Shown here: positions 36,233 to 39,919 of the stretch, in pieces | Layout of the letters: each line of letters starts with the position of its first letter | How positions within the stretch are numbered: position 1 is the stretch's first letter | Assembly (NCBI RefSeq): GCF_007828215.1 | Contig: NZ_VIUE01000039.1 | Coordinates: forward strand, 1-39,919 | Length of the DNA stretch: 39,919 nt | Direction: 5' to 3' | DNA from: Pseudomonas sp. SJZ074 | GTDB lineage: Bacteria > Pseudomonadota > Gammaproteobacteria > Pseudomonadales > Pseudomonadaceae | Translations under genes and position numbers: made by a program | Notes under the pieces: model-generated | What the model saw: the letters and a program-made list of their open reading frames with translations, nothing else | The model's database searches: none | What the model was told of the DNA's origin: nothing

Positions 36233-36574
36233 CGCGAAGAGAAAAGCGCGGATGCGCTGAAGAAAGCCGCACAGCGTGAGCGGGATGCTGAAGCCGGTAT
36301 CGTCGAAGTCGAGGTTAGGTTGGGGCCGCTGGAAGCCGCAATGTTGCGAGAGGGCCAGGAAGCCCGGGGCGGCTTGTCCGGCCCCTACACGCGGGCCGAA
36401 TACATTGCGACGCTGATTCGTCGCGATAATGAGTTGTTGCAGCAGCAGCGGGGGGCACTGGAAGGGCGGTTGTGCAAAAACTGCCGCAAGCCTCTACCGC
36501 GTGGCTGTGGCGGCGTTTGGGCGAATGAATCGCTGTGTTTGGCGGCCCATGCAGGTCGAGCCCTGGAGCTTTAA
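36221..36574 (+). CDS. Protein with C-terminal Cys knuckle, unknown function
   Basis: 117 residues, charged and helical in the first half (REEKSADALKKAAQRERDAEAGIVEVEVRLGPLEAAMLREGQEARG), then RRDNELLQQQRGALEGRLCKNCRKPLPRGCGGVWANESLCLAAH. The four cysteines resemble a zinc finger. It starts at GTG 36221, and the start codon forms the first bases of the palindrome GTGACGGGTCAC. The frame to 36104 lies within the previous gene. Confidence 0.58.
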   Translation: MTGHREEKSADALKKAAQRERDAEAGIVEVEVRLGPLEAAMLREGQEARGGLSGPYTRAEYIATLIRRDNELLQQQRGALEGRLCKNCRKPLPRGCGGVWANESLCLAAHAGRALEL

Positions 36575-36600
36575 AGCAGGGTTGACAGGGTTGTGGTTTT

Positions 36601-36632
36601 ACACCCTAAGTGTTTACAACACTTAGGGTGTT
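36601..36632. promoter_or_regulatory. Double CI-type operator over the late promoter
   Basis: ACACCCTAAGTGTT and AACACTTAGGGTGT are exact inverted copies separated by TAC. Each half contains a near-consensus operator (ACAC[C]-CTA-AGTGT), so two sites face each other. The right site overlaps the -35 of a strong promoter. Confidence 0.72.
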
Positions 36633-36659
36633 GACATGGTTTGCAGTTTCCCCTATCTT
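36631..36659 (+). promoter_or_regulatory. Strong late promoter (PR'-like)
   Basis: TTGACA at 36631-36636, a 17-base spacer, then TATCTT at 36654-36659. The -35 is perfect. The RNA would start near 36666. A terminator follows within about 80 bases, so expression of the lysis and head genes should need antitermination. Confidence 0.75.
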
Positions 36660-36715
36660 TTTCCCCATCGTGGTGTTGTTCCGGCCACGGTGACCATCAG
36701 CGTACAGACCATTTG

Positions 36716-36747
36716 ACCCCCGGCCCTCACAGGCTGGGGGTTTTTTT
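36716..36747 (+). terminator. Intrinsic terminator in the late leader (tR'-like)
   Basis: A stem ACCCCCGGCC/GGCTGGGGGT with one G-U pair and loop CTCACA, then seven T. It stands between the late promoter and the first lysis gene. Confidence 0.88.
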
Positions 36748-36781
36748 ATTCCCCCGCTCCCAGCTCGGGAGGTTTTCGAGA

Positions 36782-37117
36782 ATGCCGAACATGCCGGACA
36801 AACCCGAGACTTGGGCCTTTGTGGCCCTCTGGCTGAGCCAGCATTCATCGACCATATGGACGGCATGCATGACGCTGTTTATGGCGGTTCTGCGAATTTT
36901 CTACACCGGCGGAACGTGGAAAGACGCCCTTATTGAAGGGCCCATGTGCGTCCTGTTGGCCCTGAGCATTATTTGGGGTTTTGAGTTCATGGGCTGGCCT
37001 TTGACGCTGGCCCAACCGACGGGCATTTGGGTCGGTTTTGTCGGTGTGAAGAAGATCGGCCAATGGGCTGACCGCTTTGCAAATACCAAGCTGCCAAAAC
37101 AGGAGGGCGGTCAATGA
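36782..37117 (+). CDS. Holin, lambda S family
   Basis: A 111-residue membrane protein with three hydrophobic segments: about 12-40, 52-73 and 80-98. GGTWKDALIEGPMCVLLALSIIWGFEFMG and GIWVGFVGVKKIGQWADRF are typical of Pseudomonas lambda-family holins. It sets the time of lysis by opening the inner membrane to the muralytic enzyme. Two in-frame starts (ATG 36782 and ATG 36791) are close, as in lambda S107/S105, although no charged residue separates them. GGGAGG lies upstream. It is the first gene after the late terminator. Confidence 0.88.
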   Translation: MPNMPDKPETWAFVALWLSQHSSTIWTACMTLFMAVLRIFYTGGTWKDALIEGPMCVLLALSIIWGFEFMGWPLTLAQPTGIWVGFVGVKKIGQWADRFANTKLPKQEGGQ

Positions 37118-37542
37118 GTACCCCGCGCGGTCTTCGCAACAACAACCCCGGAAACATTGACCATAACCCTAAAACAAAGTGGGTTGGCCAGCTTCCACAC
37201 GACCCGGCGATTGAAGCCCGTTTCTGCCGTTTTGACCGGCCGGAAAATGGAATTCGTGCCTTGGCTAAAACGTTGCTGACCTACTCCCGAAAACATGGTT
37301 TGAACACTGCCGCCGCCATCATCGGTCGTTGGGCTCCAGCGAACGAGAACGATACGGCGGCTTATGTGCGCAGTGTCGAGAGTGCGTTGTGGGCCAAGGG
37401 CCTGGGTCGTTCCGGTCCATTGGATCTTGAAAGTCCGGCCATCCTGGGGTGCCTGGTCAGGTCGATTATGCACCACGAAAACGGCGGCTATCCCTATGAC
37501 GAAAGCGTTGTAGATGACGGCGTGCAAAGGGCCTTGGCATGA
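37114..37542 (+). CDS. Muralytic enzyme (RNNNPGNI family)
   Basis: A 142-residue protein opening with RGLRNNNPGNIDHNPKTKWVG and containing RFCRFDRPENGIRALAKTLLTYSRKHGLNTAAAIIGRWAPANENDTAAYVRSV. This family, often labelled structural protein P5 or lysozyme-like, acts as the phage peptidoglycan hydrolase in many Pseudomonas phages. Its place between holin and spanins makes it the endolysin. There is no signal peptide, so it depends on the holin. It starts at ATG 37114, overlapping the holin stop. Confidence 0.82.
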   Translation: MSTPRGLRNNNPGNIDHNPKTKWVGQLPHDPAIEARFCRFDRPENGIRALAKTLLTYSRKHGLNTAAAIIGRWAPANENDTAAYVRSVESALWAKGLGRSGPLDLESPAILGCLVRSIMHHENGGYPYDESVVDDGVQRALA

Positions 37543-37619
37543 AGACGCTGATTAGCGTTGCGCTGGCTGTACTCGCTGCCTCGGTCTCTGTAGGGCATTA
37601 CGCGGTGGGCTTCGTATGA
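37539..37619 (+). CDS. Short membrane peptide in the lysis cassette
   Basis: 26 residues, MKTLISVALAVLAASVSVGH followed by YAVGFV, a signal-like hydrophobic helix. Its start overlaps the endolysin stop (ATGA) and its stop overlaps the Rz start (ATGA). The double coupling argues that it is translated. It may only couple translation, or modulate lysis. Confidence 0.55.
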   Translation: MKTLISVALAVLAASVSVGHYAVGFV

Positions 37620-38071
37620 ACCTGAATTTAGCCGGGTGGGGATTGGCCTTAGCCATTGCCTTGCTTGCGTTGTGGCGCGTTGAAGTGGCTGGGCTGGCAG
37701 TTGATGCGGCGGAAAAGGAAACGGCCCGCGTTGAAGAGCGGTTGGGCGACAGCCTGTTACGCGTAACGGAACAGGCGGTAGTGATTGACGCCCAGGCTAA
37801 GAGCCTGGCCGATGCGACCCATGCTGGTCGCTTGTTTATGACCTTGTCTGAGGCCATCGAGCGTGATGGCCGGGCTACACGACAGACCCTTGCTGAGATC
37901 AAAGCGAATGACAAAGCCGTTGCTGAGTATCTGCTGGGCGCTGTGCCTGCTGCTTACGGGGTGCAGTTCGCCCGCCCTGAAACCACCGACCCCCAAGCTT
38001 ACAACGCAGCGGGAGCCGTGCCCCCTGGTGGCGTGCCTGCTGCCGGGCCGCCCGCCAGTCCTGCGCAATGA
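37616..38071 (+). CDS. Rz: i-spanin (Rz-like)
   Basis: A 151-residue inner-membrane spanin. It has an N-terminal membrane helix (NLAGWGLALAIALLALWRVEVA), a periplasmic coiled coil (DAAEKETARVEERLGDSLLRVTEQAVVIDAQAKSL..), and a Pro-rich C-terminus. It joins the outer-membrane lipoprotein Rz1 to fuse the membranes at lysis. The Rz1 gene is nested in the +1 frame. The palindrome GTTACGCGTAAC at 37756 lies inside. Confidence 0.85.
   Translation: MNLNLAGWGLALAIALLALWRVEVAGLAVDAAEKETARVEERLGDSLLRVTEQAVVIDAQAKSLADATHAGRLFMTLSEAIERDGRATRQTLAEIKANDKAVAEYLLGAVPAAYGVQFARPETTDPQAYNAAGAVPPGGVPAAGPPASPAQ
37756..37767. promoter_or_regulatory. Dispersed palindrome GTTACGCGTAAC
   Basis: An exact site inside Rz. 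Confidence 0.5.
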
Positions 38072-38210
38072 CCAGTGGGAACCTGCCTTGCTGAGCACTG
38101 AAGACGCGTTGAAGCGCTGCGCCGCCCAGGTGCTGGCGTGCATGACCCATCAAGGCGCAGGCATGCCCGCTGCCGTGGCCGTCCCGGGTCTGGGTCCCTC
38201 TGGCGGTTAA
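37908..38210 (+). CDS. Rz1: o-spanin lipoprotein (Rz1-like)
   Basis: A 100-residue lipoprotein in the +1 frame of Rz. The signal peptide MTKPLLSICWALCLLLTGCSS ends in lipobox LLTG-C, so the mature protein starts at Cys19. A Pro-rich segment (PALKPPTPKL) follows, as expected for Rz1. ATG 37908 has AAAGCGA upstream, a weak RBS. The overlap with Rz and the lipobox make the call firm. Confidence 0.9.
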   Translation: MTKPLLSICWALCLLLTGCSSPALKPPTPKLTTQREPCPLVACLLPGRPPVLRNDQWEPALLSTEDALKRCAAQVLACMTHQGAGMPAAVAVPGLGPSGG

Positions 38211-38417
38211 ACCGCTGACTACGGTCGGCAGGCCCGCGCGGCTCGCGAATTTTTCGGTTTTCGGAAAATCGCGCCCTTCTTCCACCTTTTTTGTTCATTT
38301 ATTGAACAGGCGGCAGCTCGCAGCCCTTGAATTTACTGGCGCCGTATGCGCCAAAAAAAGGCGGCAAGGTGGACAAATAGGCCAAACGCTTGGCCGTCCC
38401 TTCGCATTGGTCGCTCT
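38211..38417. other. Intergenic region before terminase, candidate cos
   Basis: About 200 bases without a gene. Lambda-type terminases cut at cos just upstream of the small-subunit gene, so this is the place to expect it. Visible features are an inverted repeat GCGAttTTTC...GGAAAatCGC at 38244-38272, and GTTCA-TTTAT-TGAAC near 38293. No cosN can be named from sequence alone. Confidence 0.35.
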
Positions 38418-38975
38418 ATGCCGCTGATTCTGAATAAACGCGAGTACGCCGACGCCCGGGGTATGTCCGAAAGGACGGTCACGCGCTGGCTTGCTGAAGG
38501 GCTGCCATACGAGGGCAGCGGCAAGAAGGGCGACCCGATCCGCATCGACATGGCCAAGGCGACCGCCTGGGAGATTGCTCGGGAAGTGGCCAAGCAATTG
38601 GGCGACGGCCGTTCGGTCGACGGCGAGGGCACCAGCAAGGAACAAGAAGAGCTGTTGAAGCTGCGCGCCGACCGCAAGACGCGGGAAGCCGAGGCGGAGT
38701 TGCGCGCCCTGGAGCTGGGCGAGAAGAAACGGACCCTTATCGACATCGACTTAGTCGAGCAGACGTTGGCCAGCGCCCTTACTCAGATGGCGATGATCCT
38801 GCGCCCAGTAGGCCGCAAGGTGATTCCCAAGGTATTCACGGCCCGCAATGAGGCAGCGGGCTTGCAGATATTCGACGACGAACTGACCCGCGCCATGTCG
38901 GTCGCGGCCGACATGCTGGAGGCGTTAGACATCCATGCCGCACCGTCTGAAGAAGATTCTAAAGCGGGCGGCTAA
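38418..38975 (+). CDS. Terminase small subunit (lambda Nu1-like)
   Basis: A 185-residue Nu1-type protein (lambda 181). The N-terminal winged helix (ILNKREYADARGMSERTVTRWLAEGLPYEGSGKKGDPIRIDMAKATAWEIA) binds cos-flanking DNA. A helical stretch (EQEELLKLRADRKTREAEAELRALELGEKKRTLIDIDLV) leads to the domain that contacts the large subunit. I start at ATG 38418, where similarity to Nu1 begins, rather than at 38346. No clear RBS is seen. It overlaps the large subunit by 41 bases. Confidence 0.88.
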   Translation: MPLILNKREYADARGMSERTVTRWLAEGLPYEGSGKKGDPIRIDMAKATAWEIAREVAKQLGDGRSVDGEGTSKEQEELLKLRADRKTREAEAELRALELGEKKRTLIDIDLVEQTLASALTQMAMILRPVGRKVIPKVFTARNEAAGLQIFDDELTRAMSVAADMLEALDIHAAPSEEDSKAGG

Positions 38976-39919
38976 GGTGTTTCGGCCGGCGCCGCTGCGC
39001 GCGGCCTGGCTATGGGCAAACCAAAAACGTGTTCTGCCGCCTGGCAGCCCCGAGCCTGGGCAGTGGAACAGCAACCGCGCGCCCTGGGTGAAGGGCATCA
39101 CCGAAGCTATCCGCGATCCGCTGTACAAGATGGTCACCGGCGTCATGGGTGCGCAGATGTCCAAAACCGATGGCGTGCTGTTGAACGCGGTCGGCTGGCG
39201 GATGGACGACGATCCCGGCCCGGTGCTGTACATCGGTCCGACCCGAAAAAACGTCGAGTCGGTGAGCAAGGATCGTTTCTCAAAGTTGCTTAAGTCAGTG
39301 CCTTCGCTGTTCGAGGCGCTGGCCAAGGGCAAGCAAGACACGATCAATGAGAAGTTTATCAACGGCCAGCGCATCGGCTTCGGCTGGGCCGGCTCGGCGA
39401 CCGAACTGGCGTCGCATCCGTCGCGTGACGTATTCGTCGACGAACGCGACCGCATGGGCAACAACGTCGGCGGTGAAGGCGACCCGATAAGCCTGGCTGA
39501 AGCGCGAATTTCCAACTTCATCGACGGCAATGTGACAGTCGTATCGACACCGACCGTTGGCAGCGTTGAAACCGAAACCGATGACGACGGCCTGGAGCGC
39601 TGGAAGCCGTCCGACGACGTGCATTCGCCAGTGTGGAAGCTGTGGCAGGAAGGCACCCGCCATGAATGGGCCTGGCCGTGCCCTGGAGCAAAGTGCGGGC
39701 GCTACTTCATTCCGCGCTTTACCACTCTGTACATCCCCGACGGGGCCACGCCCAAGCAAGCCTTGGACGATGCCCGGCTGTTTTGCCCGCACTGCGCGGA
39801 CATGATCGCCGAAGAGTCGAAAGAGTGGATGAACGACCGAGGGGTGTTTGTTGCCCCGGGGCAACGCCTGGTCGGCTTCGACGACGATGGCGTACAGATT
39901 GAACAAGGCGGCGTTACGG
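38935..39919 (+). CDS. Terminase large subunit, N-terminal part (lambda gpA-like)
   Basis: The N-terminal half, cut by the contig end and continued at position 1. It has the ATPase of the GpA family: RPAPLRAAWLWANQKRVLPPGSPEPGQWNSNRAPWVKGITEAI is the family's opening. The P-loop region is MGAQMSKTDGVLLN, a variant of SSQVGKTE. VFVDERDRM, about 95 residues on, is the Walker B. Later CxxC...CxxC pairs (CPGAKCG, CPHCAD) may bind zinc. It starts at ATG 38935 within the small-subunit gene; no clear RBS. Confidence 0.92.
   Translation, partial: MPHRLKKILKRAAKVFRPAPLRAAWLWANQKRVLPPGSPEPGQWNSNRAPWVKGITEAIRDPLYKMVTGVMGAQMSKTDGVLLNAVGWRMDDDPGPVLYIGPTRKNVESVSKDRFSKLLKSVPSLFEALAKGKQDTINEKFINGQRIGFGWAGSATELASHPSRDVFVDERDRMGNNVGGEGDPISLAEARISNFIDGNVTVVSTPTVGSVETETDDDGLERWKPSDDVHSPVWKLWQEGTRHEWAWPCPGAKCGRYFIPRFTTLYIPDGATPKQALDDARLFCPHCADMIAEESKEWMNDRGVFVAPGQRLVGFDDDGVQIEQGGVT
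39825..39919. repeat. Direct terminal repeat, copy 2 (circular contig overlap)
   Basis: Exact copy of 1-95, in the same reading frame of the terminase gene. Confidence 0.95.

Noticed and set aside
36601..36632. Inverted repeat as an intrinsic terminator
   Set aside because: No T run follows, and each half is a repressor operator. The terminator is at 36716.

Overview
The window is a complete or near-complete circular genome of a temperate Pseudomonas phage. Its last 95 bases (39825-39919) repeat its first 95 (1-95) exactly, and the large terminase gene runs across that junction, so the unit genome is about 39,824 bp. Host assignment rests on GC-rich sequence and on small phage and plasmid genes of a kind familiar from fluorescent Pseudomonas. 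It is an inference.

The virion is a mosaic: a lambda-type head (Nu1/A terminase, W, B, C with nested Nu3-like scaffold, decoration protein, capsid, FII, Z) with a P2-type contractile tail (V, W, J, I, fibre genes, FI sheath, FII tube, E/E' frameshift pair, tape measure, U, X, D). These genes all read rightward, from lysis at 36.8 kb through the junction to 20.3 kb.

From 20.4 to 30.7 kb the phage carries plasmid functions. There is a RepA-like initiator with a leader that looks like antisense-RNA copy control, a likely origin region behind it, a HicA/HicB addiction module, many small accessory genes, and a ParA plus ribbon-helix-helix partition pair. Arrays of an 8-bp AGCTAAAT-type iteron lie in the par locus and at five other places round the genome. 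I read this as a phage-plasmid with a dispersed centromere.

From 30.7 to 36.6 kb lie a LuxR-HTH protein, an S24-type repressor divergent from a Cro-like gene, early genes, a Q-like antiterminator candidate, a tyrosine recombinase and small membrane or Cys-rich proteins. Repressor operators (ACACT-N3-AGTGT) occur at the immunity region, before repA, and over a strong late promoter at 36.63 kb. That promoter is followed by an intrinsic terminator and then the lysis cassette (holin, muralytic enzyme, Rz/Rz1), the arrangement of a Q-dependent lambda PR'. One repressor could therefore tie together lysis, replication and its own synthesis.

The most novel signals are the dispersed 8-bp iteron arrays, a second dispersed palindrome family (GTKAC-N2-GTMAC, about a dozen sites including near matches), the repA leader hairpin with loop TTGGCG, a repressor whose catalytic lysine appears replaced by arginine, and a structured, almost gene-free stretch at 28.9-29.6 kb.
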